Assembly: GCA_016784125.1 (NCBI GenBank)
Contig: JADHVI010000009.1
Span: forward strand, 1-33,279
Length of the DNA stretch: 33,279 nt
Reading direction: 5' to 3'
Origin: Candidatus Woesearchaeota archaeon
GTDB lineage: Archaea > Nanobdellota > Nanobdellia > Woesearchaeales > GCA-2686295
Shown: piece after piece, positions 6,669 to 15,564 of the stretch
Position numbering within the stretch: position 1 is the stretch's first letter
How the letters are laid out: every line of letters starts with the position of its first letter
Position numbers and translations under genes: made by a program
Notes under the pieces: model-generated
Seen by the model: the letters and a program-made list of their open reading frames with translations, nothing else
Told to the model about the DNA's origin: nothing
Databases searched by the model: none

Positions 6669-7346
6669 GTGTCAGAAAAATTAGTTTCAGAAGAAACAGA
6701 ATGGAACAAAGTTGCAGAAGAATTAGACGCTGAAAAGATAAAATTAGCATTTTATGACAGCACAGTTATTTCTCTACTCGGAAACTTAAAGTCAAAGAAA
6801 GTTCTTGATTATGGAGGAGGACCGGGAGTTTTAGCGATCGCATTAAAAAAACTCGGAGCTGACGTTAAAGAATATGATATTTCTGAAGATATGTTAAAAC
6901 AAGCAGCAGAAAAAATCGGTGAAGAAAATATTTATCATTCAGTTGAAGATATTCCCCAAGAAGAGTTTGATTTTATAATTTGTAATCTTGTTTTATGTAT
7001 TGTTTTTGAAAATGAAGTAAGAAGAATAGTTGAAAAAATTAAAAACTCTTTGCATCAAGGAGGGTTTGCGTTCATTGGATTTTGCAATCCTAAACTGTTG
7101 AATGTTCCTGAAACAAATCTTGATTTAAGACCGACTCCAACACATAAATACGAAGAAAATCATAGTTATATGAAAACCAAGAAAGAAGGCATGTATGAAA
7201 TTATTGAAAACCATCGACCAATTGAATGGTACGAGCAAATGTACAAAGAAGTAGGTCTAACTCTTGAAGACACATTTTTCACGCCAGAATATGAACTTAA
7301 AGGAAGAAAGATTAAAGATTTTATAATTTTCAAATTAAAGAGGTAA
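6669..7346 (+). CDS. Class I SAM-dependent methyltransferase
   Basis: About 225 aa with a Rossmann methyltransferase core. Motif I is VLDYGGGPGVLAIALKKLGA. It is followed by the acidic strand VKEYDISEDML (ribose-binding acidic residue), the FDFIICNLVLC segment (motif IV region) and GGFAFIGFCNP (post-motif region). The C-terminal part (HRPIEWYEQMYKEVGLTLED) resembles small-molecule methyltransferases of the UbiE/type 11 kind. GTG at 6669 is preferred over GTG at 6660, because GAGGTGA (6657-6663) then has correct spacing. A TATA-like TTTATATATC lies near 6617-6626. The permease follows 4 bp later, so the two probably form an operon; the substrate is unknown. Confidence 0.75.
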   Translation: MSEKLVSEETEWNKVAEELDAEKIKLAFYDSTVISLLGNLKSKKVLDYGGGPGVLAIALKKLGADVKEYDISEDMLKQAAEKIGEENIYHSVEDIPQEEFDFIICNLVLCIVFENEVRRIVEKIKNSLHQGGFAFIGFCNPKLLNVPETNLDLRPTPTHKYEENHSYMKTKKEGMYEIIENHRPIEWYEQMYKEVGLTLEDTFFTPEYELKGRKIKDFIIFKLKR

Positions 7347-7350
7347 TAAT

Positions 7351-8661
7351 ATGTTCAAGAAAATAGCTAAATATTTCGAGTTTGAGAAACACAAGACAAA
7401 CTACCGAACAGAAATCATTGCAGGGCTTTCTACATTCATGGCTCTGGCATACATTTTTGTAGTTAACCCTTCTATTTTAGCTGAAGGAGGATTCAACAAA
7501 AGCGCAGTTCTATTCGCAACTATAGCAGTTTCATTCCTAGCAACACTTATAATGGGAGTTTGGGCTAAAAAACCATTTGCTTTAGCTCCAGGAATGGAGA
7601 TGAATGCATATGTTACTTTCTTTGTAATAGCAGGATTAGGGTTTGCTTGGCCTCAAGCTTTAGGAGCAGTTTTCTGGTCAGGAGTAATATTTATAATTCT
7701 TACATTAACTAATGTTAGAACAAAAATTATCCAAGCAATACCTGATAAGATGAAATCAGGACTTGCTTTATCTGTAGGTGTCTTCTTAATGCTTATTGCG
7801 TTAAGTCTGGCGAATGTAATTAAATATGAAGGTATAACATTCAGTCATTTTGGGAGCGTTGCCACACCATTATTTCTAGTTCTGGTATTTGGAGTTGTAG
7901 CAGTACTTATACTAAGAAAATTAAAGGTTCCAGGAGCAGTTCTTATTAGTATTATATTAGCATCTGTTCTTGCACATTTATTGGGATTAGGAGGATCTGG
8001 AACTTCATTTGCAGTATCTAAAGAAATGCTTAGTGCAACATTCCGATTGGATTTGGGAGTAATTATTGATCCAAGAATGTGGAGTGTAATCTTAATATTG
8101 TTCCTCGTTGATTTTTATGGAAGTGTAGCTAAATTTATTGGATTAACGAGAGGCACATCAATTGTTGATAAAAATGGAAATATGCCTCAAATGAAAGAAG
8201 CTTTATCAGTTGATGGTGCAGCAACCATTGTTGGTGCAGGACTTGGAACTACTAGTTTGACAACTTATGTTGAGAGCGGAGTTGGAATTGCAGAAGGCGG
8301 AAGAACAGGGTTCACAGCAGTAGTAATAGCGGTTCTAATGCTTTTGTTCTTGGCACTCACTCCACTACTAAACTTAGTTCCTTTAATTGCAACTACAGGA
8401 GCTTTGTTCTGGGTTGGATTACATCTTTTCCCAAGTAAGGCAGAGCTAAAGACTTACAATAAACTAGACATATTTACTGTTGTAGTAATGATTGTCATCA
8501 CAGTCTTGACCTTCGCAATTGATAAAGCCTTGCTAGCAGGATTCATCATATATATGATTGGCTTGATAGTAAAGAAAAAAGGTAAAGATATCAACCTATT
8601 TATGGTAATATCAACAATCCTTTTAATTATTGGTTTCGTGCTTTCAATAGTAATTAAGTAA
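7351..8661 (+). CDS. NCS2-family adenine/guanine/hypoxanthine permease (AzgA type)
   Basis: A 436-aa polytopic transporter. The N-terminus (YFEFEKHKTNYRTEIIAGLS, then TFMALAYIFVVNPSIL) is highly characteristic of AzgA/GhxP/PbuG purine:proton symporters. Other family marks are FALAPGMEMNAYVTFF, IPDKMKSGLALSVGVFLMLI, and a half-helix region TTSLTTYVESGVGIAEGGRTG that contributes to base binding. The length is the family norm. GAGGTAATA precedes the ATG, and the gene lies 4 bp after the methyltransferase. Purine import fits an organism with reduced biosynthesis and with the Prs and Nudix genes nearby. A T-rich stretch at 8672-8688 follows the gene. Confidence 0.9.
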   Translation: MFKKIAKYFEFEKHKTNYRTEIIAGLSTFMALAYIFVVNPSILAEGGFNKSAVLFATIAVSFLATLIMGVWAKKPFALAPGMEMNAYVTFFVIAGLGFAWPQALGAVFWSGVIFIILTLTNVRTKIIQAIPDKMKSGLALSVGVFLMLIALSLANVIKYEGITFSHFGSVATPLFLVLVFGVVAVLILRKLKVPGAVLISIILASVLAHLLGLGGSGTSFAVSKEMLSATFRLDLGVIIDPRMWSVILILFLVDFYGSVAKFIGLTRGTSIVDKNGNMPQMKEALSVDGAATIVGAGLGTTSLTTYVESGVGIAEGGRTGFTAVVIAVLMLLFLALTPLLNLVPLIATTGALFWVGLHLFPSKAELKTYNKLDIFTVVVMIVITVLTFAIDKALLAGFIIYMIGLIVKKKGKDINLFMVISTILLIIGFVLSIVIK

Positions 8662-8670
8662 ATAAACCAA

Positions 8671-8690
8671 TTATTTTTTTCTTTTTTAAT
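8671..8690 (+). terminator. T-rich terminator after the permease gene
   Basis: ATTATTTTTTTCTTTTTTAA follows the permease stop by about 10 nt. Runs of seven and six T without a stem are typical of archaeal intrinsic termination. The rtcA TATA element (TTTTTAAAC, 8696-8704) comes directly after it, marking a boundary between transcription units. Confidence 0.55.
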
Positions 8691-8725
8691 AAAGATTTTT
8701 AAACAACCCTCTGTTCAAATAAATC

Positions 8726-9772
8726 ATGATAGAAATTGACGGTTCATACGGTGAAGGAGGAGGTGCAATTCTTAGACAAGCACTAGCTCTTAGCACATTA
8801 ACTAATCAACCATTCGAGATAAACAACATCCGAAAAGGAAGACCAAAGCCAGGATTAAAAGCTCAACATATGCATTCAATCATCGCATTAGAAAAAATCT
8901 CAAAGTGCTCAGTGATGGGATGCGAAGTTGGCTCTGAAAAACTCACATTTATACCTGGAACCGTAACCAACAAAACAATTGATGTTGACGTCGGAACCGC
9001 AGGATCAATAACACTGTTAATGCAATCCTTGTTATTGCCAATAATATTCTCAGAAAAGACTGTTACGCTAAACATTACAGGCGGAACAGATGTGAAATGG
9101 TCTCAGCCAATAGACTACTTTGCTAGTGTACTAGTACCACACTTAAAAGAATACGCAGACATTGAAGTGAAGACAATGCAACGAGGTTATTATCCTAAAG
9201 GAAACGGGAAAGTAACTATTAAAATCAAGAGCAAAACAAACCAAGAAGAGCTCTTACCAATTCTTTTAGACGAAAAAGGAGAGTTGCTACAAATAAAAGG
9301 AATATCTCATGCATCTGCAGATTTAATAAATGCAAAAGTAGCAGATCGACAAGCGAAAAACGCAGAAATATTACTATCAGATTTAAGAGTGCCAGTAAGC
9401 ATTACAAGGCAATACAGCAATTCATTAAGCACAGGTTCAGGCATAACTCTATGGGCAGTATTCAGCAAGAACTCATATGATGAAATCCCAGTGATCTTGG
9501 GCGGAGACGCATTAGATGAGAAAGGAAAAAGAGCTGAATCAGTAGGTGAAGAGGCAGCATTTAATCTGAAAAAAGAAGTAAAGTCAGAAGCAGTAGTTGA
9601 CAGCTACTTAGCAGACCAACTAATACCCTTACTTGGATTAACAAAGGGCATAATCAAGACTTCAAAAATAACTAAGCACACAGAATCAAATATTTACGTG
9701 ACAAAAAAATTCTTAGATGTAACATTCGAAGTAGAAAACAATCATATCAAAGCATCATTGGCTGATAAGTGA
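8726..9772 (+). CDS. rtcA: RNA 3'-terminal phosphate cyclase
   Basis: ATP-dependent enzyme that converts RNA 3'-phosphate ends to 2',3'-cyclic phosphates through an adenylated histidine. At 348 aa it has the family length. The N-terminus IDGSYGEGGGAILRQALALS and the following KGRPKPGLKAQHM are diagnostic. The middle carries GTAGSITLLMQSLL and RGYYPKGNGKV. Near the end, KITKHTESNIYV supplies the likely adenylated histidine, H318. The TATA box TTTTTAAAC lies 26 nt before the ATG, so the gene is probably leaderless. The last 18 bp overlap the convergent coiled-coil gene. No rtcB ligase is seen in the window. Confidence 0.93.
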   Translation: MIEIDGSYGEGGGAILRQALALSTLTNQPFEINNIRKGRPKPGLKAQHMHSIIALEKISKCSVMGCEVGSEKLTFIPGTVTNKTIDVDVGTAGSITLLMQSLLLPIIFSEKTVTLNITGGTDVKWSQPIDYFASVLVPHLKEYADIEVKTMQRGYYPKGNGKVTIKIKSKTNQEELLPILLDEKGELLQIKGISHASADLINAKVADRQAKNAEILLSDLRVPVSITRQYSNSLSTGSGITLWAVFSKNSYDEIPVILGGDALDEKGKRAESVGEEAAFNLKKEVKSEAVVDSYLADQLIPLLGLTKGIIKTSKITKHTESNIYVTKKFLDVTFEVENNHIKASLADK

Positions 9773-11836
9773 TAAGTTAATATCATCATATAGTTCTCTA
9801 ATGGAGTTATACAATATCTCCCTATCATCAGAGCTTATATTTGAGCCGTGAAATTTATCTTTGATTTTAGAATAAACATTCTTTGCATCAAACAACTGAT
9901 TGTTCTTGACCATATCTTGGCAAATGTCAATCAGTTGGTAGAACTCTTTCAAATTTTCATCAACTTTATTCTCAGGTTTATCAGATAGTTCCTGGAACTT
10001 TGAATGTAAATATTTTTGGAAGTTAATATCACCCATCTTCCTGTTATCCAATAATTCTTTCTCCTCATCTTCGATGTGCTTCTCAATCTCCTTGACTTCA
10101 GTAAGTTTATGTTTGGTTTCTGTTTCTCTAAACATCAAGTTTTCTTTAATTTCTTGAAGGTCACCCCTCTCAGAGGAGAGGTGATTCTCCATTTCTTTAA
10201 CCTCTTTTTCCCGGAGTTCAAACTCCTTTCTTCGAGTTTCAAAATCACGGAGTTCAAGTGTAAGTTCTTTTTCTTTCTGGAGAAGTTCATCATCTTTAGC
10301 TTCAAGCTTCTTGACTTCCGCAGTTAATTTTTTATCCTTAGCTTCCAAAGTTGCCTCTTTTTCTTCAAGTTCTTTGGTTGTAGTCTTTAACAGTTTATCT
10401 TTAGCAGTGAGCTCTTCAATATTTTTATTCAACTTAGCATCTTTTCTTTCAAGATAAACTTTAGTTTTCTTAAGAACATCTGCTTCATCTAGTAATTGTA
10501 ATGCTTCTTCTTTGTGTTTATTGAACTCAGACCAGTCAGTTTTCAATTTTTCAGCGCTAGCAGTATATTCAGAAATAAGCTTCGCAGATTGTTTCTCAGA
10601 TTTGGCTAAAGACAATTGTTCTTTCTTCAATCTTTTATCAATAATCGCTTTGACTTTCTCTTCTACAATTGCATTTAATTCCTTCTCTTTTTGCTGCAAC
10701 TTTTTTTCCTTGGTTTTTATGCGCACATCAAAACGTTCGACTTTCTTAGCATAACTTTCAACATGTTTTTCTTTATGTTCAAGAGCTTTCTTTTGAGAAT
10801 CAAGTTCATATTTCTTATCAACAATATCTCTATTGATTCCTAAGCCATATTCTTTCAAAATCTCTTTCATCTTCTGCTTTAATATCTTGTTTCGTTGAAG
10901 TTCAGCAGACTTCTCACTATCCAATATTTTTTTTACCCAAGCAGAAAATGCTTTCTTGTTTGACTGTACATTCTTATCGAATTTCTCATTATCAATGGTT
11001 TTGATTGCAGCCAATAATTCTTTCATAGACTTAATGAGCTTCTCATTATGATGAATTATGTAATCATTAGAAGTTTTCTTCAAAGCCTTCTTAGGATGAA
11101 CAACTATTTGTTCTAATTCCTTCTGAATTAGCTTCTGCTCTCTTTCAACAGATTTGAAATATTCATCAATAACCTTATCTACATTGCCTTTTTTTGGTTT
11201 CTTGAGTTTTGGTTTCTTGATAACAGTTTTTTTAACAACAATTTTTTTCTTCTTAACAATAAGTTTCTTAGGAGTTACTTTTTTCAATGGTTTCTTAACT
11301 ACAGACTTTGCAGAAACTTTTTTCACTGATTTTTTTATAGCTGCAACTTTAGTAATTTTCTTAATTGGTTTCTTAATAATTTTCTTAGAAGTTTTTTTAA
11401 CAGATATTTTCTTAGGTGCTTTGATATGATCAGGTTCTTCAACATCCCATCTTGGACCTTCTTCTTTTGGTTTATGCATCTCTTCAAGAATGTCTCCTTC
11501 ATCCCAATTAGCAGATTTTACAGGTTCTTTAATTTCAGGAGCTGGTGGCAAACCTTTATTCTTAAGTTTCTGTAGATGAGGCTTTTCTTCCCTCGTTGGA
11601 ATACCAAAATCTTGTCTTAACTTCTCAAGGTTTAATTCTTCATGATCAGAAAGCTCTTTAACTTCAGAAATATCAATTTTTTTCTTGCCGAAAATATCAC
11701 CAAACAAACCTTTTTTCTTTTCAGACCCGTTCACAACCTTTTTTTTCTTGTCGCCCATAGAAGTATCTGGATTTTTCTCTTCCTTGTCGTTCAAGAACTT
11801 TGGTGGCGGTGGTGGTGCTATATCCAAGTGTGCCAT
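9755..11836 (-). CDS. Large coiled-coil protein with histone H1-like lysine-rich linker
   Basis: 693 aa in three zones. Residues 1-135 are disordered and charged, with a proline run (APPPPPKF), LFGDIFGKKK and acidic patches such as GPRWDVEEPD. Residues about 136-220 are extremely basic (repeated KK.xVKK/KKPxKK units), like histone H1 tails. From about 225 to 620 almost every residue fits heptads rich in E, K and L, a long coiled coil. A C-terminal helical piece (about 640-693, LKEFYQLIDICQDMVKNNQL...) seems to be folded. No ATPase or SMC motifs, signal peptide or membrane segment is present. It may scaffold DNA, ribosomes or membranes; function is unknown. GAGGGG precedes the ATG. It overlaps the end of rtcA. 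Confidence 0.8.
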   Translation of the reverse strand: MAHLDIAPPPPPKFLNDKEEKNPDTSMGDKKKKVVNGSEKKKGLFGDIFGKKKIDISEVKELSDHEELNLEKLRQDFGIPTREEKPHLQKLKNKGLPPAPEIKEPVKSANWDEGDILEEMHKPKEEGPRWDVEEPDHIKAPKKISVKKTSKKIIKKPIKKITKVAAIKKSVKKVSAKSVVKKPLKKVTPKKLIVKKKKIVVKKTVIKKPKLKKPKKGNVDKVIDEYFKSVEREQKLIQKELEQIVVHPKKALKKTSNDYIIHHNEKLIKSMKELLAAIKTIDNEKFDKNVQSNKKAFSAWVKKILDSEKSAELQRNKILKQKMKEILKEYGLGINRDIVDKKYELDSQKKALEHKEKHVESYAKKVERFDVRIKTKEKKLQQKEKELNAIVEEKVKAIIDKRLKKEQLSLAKSEKQSAKLISEYTASAEKLKTDWSEFNKHKEEALQLLDEADVLKKTKVYLERKDAKLNKNIEELTAKDKLLKTTTKELEEKEATLEAKDKKLTAEVKKLEAKDDELLQKEKELTLELRDFETRRKEFELREKEVKEMENHLSSERGDLQEIKENLMFRETETKHKLTEVKEIEKHIEDEEKELLDNRKMGDINFQKYLHSKFQELSDKPENKVDENLKEFYQLIDICQDMVKNNQLFDAKNVYSKIKDKFHGSNISSDDREILYNSIRELYDDINLSLISQ

Positions 11837-11913
11837 TAAATACCCCTCTTTTTCCCCTAATTAATATCCTATATAATTAGTCGCTAATATAAATACCTTT
11901 CGATTTTGAAAAA

Positions 11914-13749
11914 TTATTCAACTGTCACTGATTTAGCTAAATTTCTAGGTTTATCAACATCAAGTCCTTTCATATCTGCTATATGATAAGCTAATAATTG
12001 AAGAGGTATAACATTTACTATTGGTGATAAATATTCTTGAACATTGGGAACATATATAGTGTGATCTGCCAAAGGCCCTATCTGAGAACTATAATCTTCT
12101 GTAGTTATGGCTATTATCTTTCCATTTCTAGATCTGACTTGTTCCATATTGGATATTATTTTTGAGCAGGAACTATTCATCTCAGTCGCCACAAACACTG
12201 AAGGCATATTATTATCTATCAATGCTATTGGACCATGTTTCATTTCTGCTGCAGGGTAGCCTTCCGCATGTATGTATGATATTTCCTTTAGTTTGAGTGC
12301 ACCTTCTAACGCGACAGGAAAATTTAAGCCCCTTCCAAGATATAAGAAGTTGCTGTGATTACAATATTCTTCTGCTACTGCTTTAATTTCGTTTTCTAAG
12401 AGTAATGCTTCTCTAACTTTGGATGGAATACTCTCTATCGCGACAATCATATCTTGAGCTTCTTCATCTGAAATCTTGTTTCTTATTATGCCAAGATATA
12501 AATTCAAAAGATTGAATGCTAATACTTGACTAGTAAAAGCTTTTGTACTAGCAACTCCTATCTCAGGACCTGCATGCAAATATATTCCTTTATCTGCTTC
12601 TCTAGCTATTTGACTTCCAACAACATTAACCATTCCAAATGGCACTCCACCTCTTCTTATACCTTCTTGTAAAGCAGCTAATGTATCAGCAGTATCTCCT
12701 GATTGGCTTACTGCCATCACCATATCACCAGGATTCACAACAGGATTTTGATATCTAAATTCTGAAGCATATTCAGCAGCCACAGGTATTCTTAAGGTCT
12801 TTTCAAAGAGATATTTGCCAACTTTACATGCATGCCAAGAAGTTCCACAACCAAGTAATATTATCCTATTAAGTTGTTCAAAATATTCTCCTGGTAGATT
12901 ATCAAATCCACCCAAATGAATATTTTTCTTATTTGGCTCAATTCTTCCCCTTAAAGTTTCTGTCAAGGTTTCTGGTTGCGTATGAATCTCTTTCAACATA
13001 AAATGTTTATATCCCTTTTTTTCCAATGCTTCTGTATCCCATTCAATGGTTTCTATTTCTCTTTCTTGCCTCTGACCCAAACTCACTATATTATATTTAT
13101 CTTTTGTTATAGTAATAATATCTCCATCTTTAAGAGAGATAATTCTTCTTGTATGATCTCTAATAGGTATCTCACTTGACGCTAAAAAATGTTCTCCACT
13201 TCCAATGCCTAGAATCAAAGGACTTCCTTTTTTTGCTCCTACAATCATATTATCTTCTTTACTGATTACAGCAGCACCATAAGTTCCTTCTACTTCATTC
13301 AATGCTTTTTCAACTGCTTGAGGTAGGTTTCCATTATAAAACTTATTTATTAAATGTGCCAATACTTCTGAATCTGTATCTGATTTAAATTTGAATCCTT
13401 CTTCTTCTAGAATTATTCTTAGCTCTTGATAATTTTCTATTATTCCATTGTGAACCAGTGATATACTGCCAGCCGAGTGTGGATGAGCATTAATTGTAGT
13501 GGGCTTTCCATGCGTCGCCCATCTAGTATGAGCGATGCCAATATTTCCATCTAGTCCAGCTAGATTTTGTTCTTTAATTATGGATTCTAAATTAGTTATC
13601 TTTCCTTCTGATTTGAGAAGCGTTATGCCAAGATTTGTTTTGATAGCCATTCCAGCAGAATCATAACCTCTATACTCTAATCTTTTCAGTCCATTCAACA
13701 AAACAGAAACCAAATCCTTACTACCAACATAACCAATTATACCACACAT
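11914..13749 (-). CDS. glmS: Glutamine--fructose-6-phosphate aminotransferase (isomerizing)
   Basis: Makes glucosamine-6-phosphate from fructose-6-phosphate and glutamine, the entry to UDP-GlcNAc for surface glycans. At 611 aa it has the normal length. The N-terminal class II amidotransferase starts MCGIIGYVG with catalytic Cys2, then RLEYRGYDSAG and AHTRWATHGKP. Two SIS domains follow (about 280-600), with the sugar-phosphate loop LGCGTSWHA and SQSGDTADT. The C-terminal NLAKSVTVE tail is canonical. The TATA element (minus strand, about 13771-13780) lies 26 nt before the ATG, so the gene is leaderless, and there is no room for a glmS ribozyme. It is divergent from the gene at 13838. Confidence 0.97.
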   Translation of the reverse strand: MCGIIGYVGSKDLVSVLLNGLKRLEYRGYDSAGMAIKTNLGITLLKSEGKITNLESIIKEQNLAGLDGNIGIAHTRWATHGKPTTINAHPHSAGSISLVHNGIIENYQELRIILEEEGFKFKSDTDSEVLAHLINKFYNGNLPQAVEKALNEVEGTYGAAVISKEDNMIVGAKKGSPLILGIGSGEHFLASSEIPIRDHTRRIISLKDGDIITITKDKYNIVSLGQRQEREIETIEWDTEALEKKGYKHFMLKEIHTQPETLTETLRGRIEPNKKNIHLGGFDNLPGEYFEQLNRIILLGCGTSWHACKVGKYLFEKTLRIPVAAEYASEFRYQNPVVNPGDMVMAVSQSGDTADTLAALQEGIRRGGVPFGMVNVVGSQIAREADKGIYLHAGPEIGVASTKAFTSQVLAFNLLNLYLGIIRNKISDEEAQDMIVAIESIPSKVREALLLENEIKAVAEEYCNHSNFLYLGRGLNFPVALEGALKLKEISYIHAEGYPAAEMKHGPIALIDNNMPSVFVATEMNSSCSKIISNMEQVRSRNGKIIAITTEDYSSQIGPLADHTIYVPNVQEYLSPIVNVIPLQLLAYHIADMKGLDVDKPRNLAKSVTVE

Positions 13750-13770
13750 ATCTTAAATGACTTTGTAAAT

Positions 13771-13817
13771 ATTTAAAAAATTTATGTAAAATACTATTTT
13801 AACAAAATATATAAAGC
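13771..13817. promoter_or_regulatory. Divergent promoter region between glmS and the coiled-coil gene
   Basis: Two TATA elements face outward: TTTTTTAAAT on the minus strand (centre about 13775, 26 nt before the glmS ATG) and TATATAAAG on the plus strand (13808-13816, 27 nt before ATG 13838). Both genes are predicted to be leaderless. Confidence 0.6.
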
Positions 13818-13837
13818 GCCTAAAACCATAAAAAAAC

Positions 13838-14188
13838 ATGGTTGCAAAACAGCAAGTAAACATTGAAGAAATTAATAATTATGTGCAAAAATTAGCAAAT
13901 AAAATTTCTGAGATGGATTCAGAATCTAAAGAAATTGTGAAAAATGTAAATAGTAAAGATGCTGAGCTACAAAAGATTGTTAACAGTTTAAAAGTAGAGA
14001 TTGAAAATCTGAAAAAATCTACTAGAACAGCTAAGGAAATTGTCGAACAACAAAAGAAAACTATTAAATTAATGATTACAGCTTTTAAGGGGCTTGTCAA
14101 ACAAGACAGCTTCATAAAACTAAAAGACAAGATTGATGAGTGGGGTCCAGAAACATTTATTACAAAAACAGAACTTAAGAAGATTTAA
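13838..14188 (+). CDS. Small coiled-coil protein, unknown function
   Basis: 116 aa, almost all helical. Residues about 8-90 form a heptad-rich coiled coil (INNYVQKLANKISEMDSESK, ELQKIVNSLKVEIENLKKS). A short C-terminal segment (LKDKIDEWGPETFITKTELKKI) could pack on a partner. It has no membrane helix or signal. The TATA box 27 nt upstream of the ATG supports the start. Its last 14 bp overlap the convergent DUF1385 gene. I do not recognise the family; proteins of this type are common orphan genes in DPANN genomes. Confidence 0.7.
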   Translation: MVAKQQVNIEEINNYVQKLANKISEMDSESKEIVKNVNSKDAELQKIVNSLKVEIENLKKSTRTAKEIVEQQKKTIKLMITAFKGLVKQDSFIKLKDKIDEWGPETFITKTELKKI

Positions 14189-15068
14189 TTGTTTTTTTCT
14201 CAGCTTTCAAAACTGCTTCCAAAGACTTTATCGCCACTTCTAATTGTTTATCAGTAGGTTGTTTAGTAGTTATTCTTTGTAGCCACATACCAGGTGCAGA
14301 GATTATCTTGAAGATTAATTGATTGTGATGTAAACCAGACATTCTAAGAACTTCATATGAAACTCCTGCAATGATTGGTAACAACAAGATTCTTAGTAAA
14401 TACTTCATCCAGAAACCCGCTGTAAAAGGTATGAACATATAGAATATTATACTAATAATTACAACTAGCAACAAGAACTCAGTTCCACATCTAGGATGCA
14501 TGGTTTTGTATTTCTTGGCATTCTTAGGAGTTAATTTCTTCTCCCCTTCATAGCAATGCACGGACATATGTTCCGCTCCATGATACTCAAACATCCGCTG
14601 AACATCGCTCATCAAAGAGATAACCCATAAATAACCAAGTAAGATAACTAATTTAATCAAACCATCAACTAGATTAAACCAAAAATTACCTAATCCCATA
14701 CTTTGACTGAATAAGTGAGCTAAGAACATTGGTAAGAATTTGAAAACTACAAGTGCAACAACAACTGAAACAAGTATAGTTAGAAAAATTTCTTTTGAAG
14801 TGAGCTTCTCATCATCTTTTTCTATAGACTCATTGGCAGAATAAGTCAAGGCTCTACTACCAAGAGCAATAGTGTCAATCATTGAAACGATTCCACGTAT
14901 GAAAGGAAAACCCAGAAATTTATTTCTTTGAGTATAAGCTTTATACTTTTCGAGCTTCACAGTAATTTTATCATCGGGTTTGCGGACTGCAACAGCATAG
15001 TAATTAGGACTACGCATCAACACTCCTTCAATAACCGCTTGGCCACCAACAAGAATCTTCTTTGCCAT
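14175..15068 (-). CDS. DUF1385 (YqhQ-like) membrane protein
   Basis: 297 aa. The N-terminus KKILVGGQAVIEGVLMRSPN is the hallmark of DUF1385. It is followed by GFPFIRGIVSMIDTIALGSRA, a membrane region with about four helices (two near 105-150, two near 195-235), and the cytosolic signature YHGAEHMSVHCYE followed by MHPRCGTEFLL. The family is widespread in Firmicutes and Thermotogae, where its role is not settled. The conserved GAEH and HPRCGT motifs (His, Cys) suggest metal or ligand binding (inference). The TATA-like element CTTTTTATAC (minus strand, 15091-15100) is 27 nt before the ATG. The gene converges on, and overlaps, the small coiled-coil gene. Confidence 0.88.
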   Translation of the reverse strand: MAKKILVGGQAVIEGVLMRSPNYYAVAVRKPDDKITVKLEKYKAYTQRNKFLGFPFIRGIVSMIDTIALGSRALTYSANESIEKDDEKLTSKEIFLTILVSVVVALVVFKFLPMFLAHLFSQSMGLGNFWFNLVDGLIKLVILLGYLWVISLMSDVQRMFEYHGAEHMSVHCYEGEKKLTPKNAKKYKTMHPRCGTEFLLLVVIISIIFYMFIPFTAGFWMKYLLRILLLPIIAGVSYEVLRMSGLHHNQLIFKIISAPGMWLQRITTKQPTDKQLEVAIKSLEAVLKAEKKTIKSS

Positions 15069-15149
15069 TGAGAATATGGACAGACAGATAGTATAAAAAG
15101 ATAGTGGTTTTAGTCAAGATTTAAAAACAAGTTATTATTCACTTTAAAA

Positions 15150-15557
15150 ATGAACAATAATCAAGAAATCTCAAAACTTGAAAAAATAAGTTTAGCTGTA
15201 AAAGGAGTTGCTTATGGATTGGCACCTTCAAGAATACAAGTTCAAAATGCAGGCGATGAACAAAGAGCAGGAATTATGAGTACTTCATCAAGAGTTGTTG
15301 ATGCAACTTTAGCTGTTTATGGAGTTGCTTATTGGGTCGGAAGAGCTTTTGGAGTAGACCTTGATCCTACAAATGGAGTTCTAGCAACCATAGGAACAAT
15401 TGCAATACCTGAAACAATTATTAGAGAAGGATCATTTGCCTTATACTACACATTCCAGCATCCAAACATTGGAAAAATTAGTGAAACACCATGGGGAGAA
15501 CCAATCTGGGAATTAATTGATGGACATAGACATTCTGAAGAATACAAAACCAAATAA
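15150..15557 (+). CDS. Protein of unknown function with hydrophobic segments
   Basis: 135 aa, not recognised. It shows two similar hydrophobic stretches (LAVKGVAYGLA about 16-26, and VVDATLAVYGVAYWVGRAFG about 48-67). A moderately hydrophobic central part (GVLATIGTIAIPETIIREG) follows, then an acidic/histidine tail (ELIDGHRHSEE). It may have one or two membrane-associated helices. The ATG lies 27 nt after the centre of the TATA element ATTTAAAAAC, so the gene is predicted to be leaderless. It is divergent from DUF1385 and convergent with rpiB, 7 bp away. Confidence 0.65.
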   Translation: MNNNQEISKLEKISLAVKGVAYGLAPSRIQVQNAGDEQRAGIMSTSSRVVDATLAVYGVAYWVGRAFGVDLDPTNGVLATIGTIAIPETIIREGSFALYYTFQHPNIGKISETPWGEPIWELIDGHRHSEEYKTK

Positions 15558-15564
15558 ATCAATA

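Noticed and set aside
11154-11429. A 91-codon hydrophobic plus-strand frame
   Set aside because: It is the antisense of the Lys-rich repeats (AAA/AAG read back as Phe/Leu), a composition artefact.
13750-13837. A glmS ribozyme or riboswitch ahead of glmS
   Set aside because: Only 88 bp separate glmS from its divergent neighbour, and the TATA spacing indicates no leader; no ribozyme core is visible.
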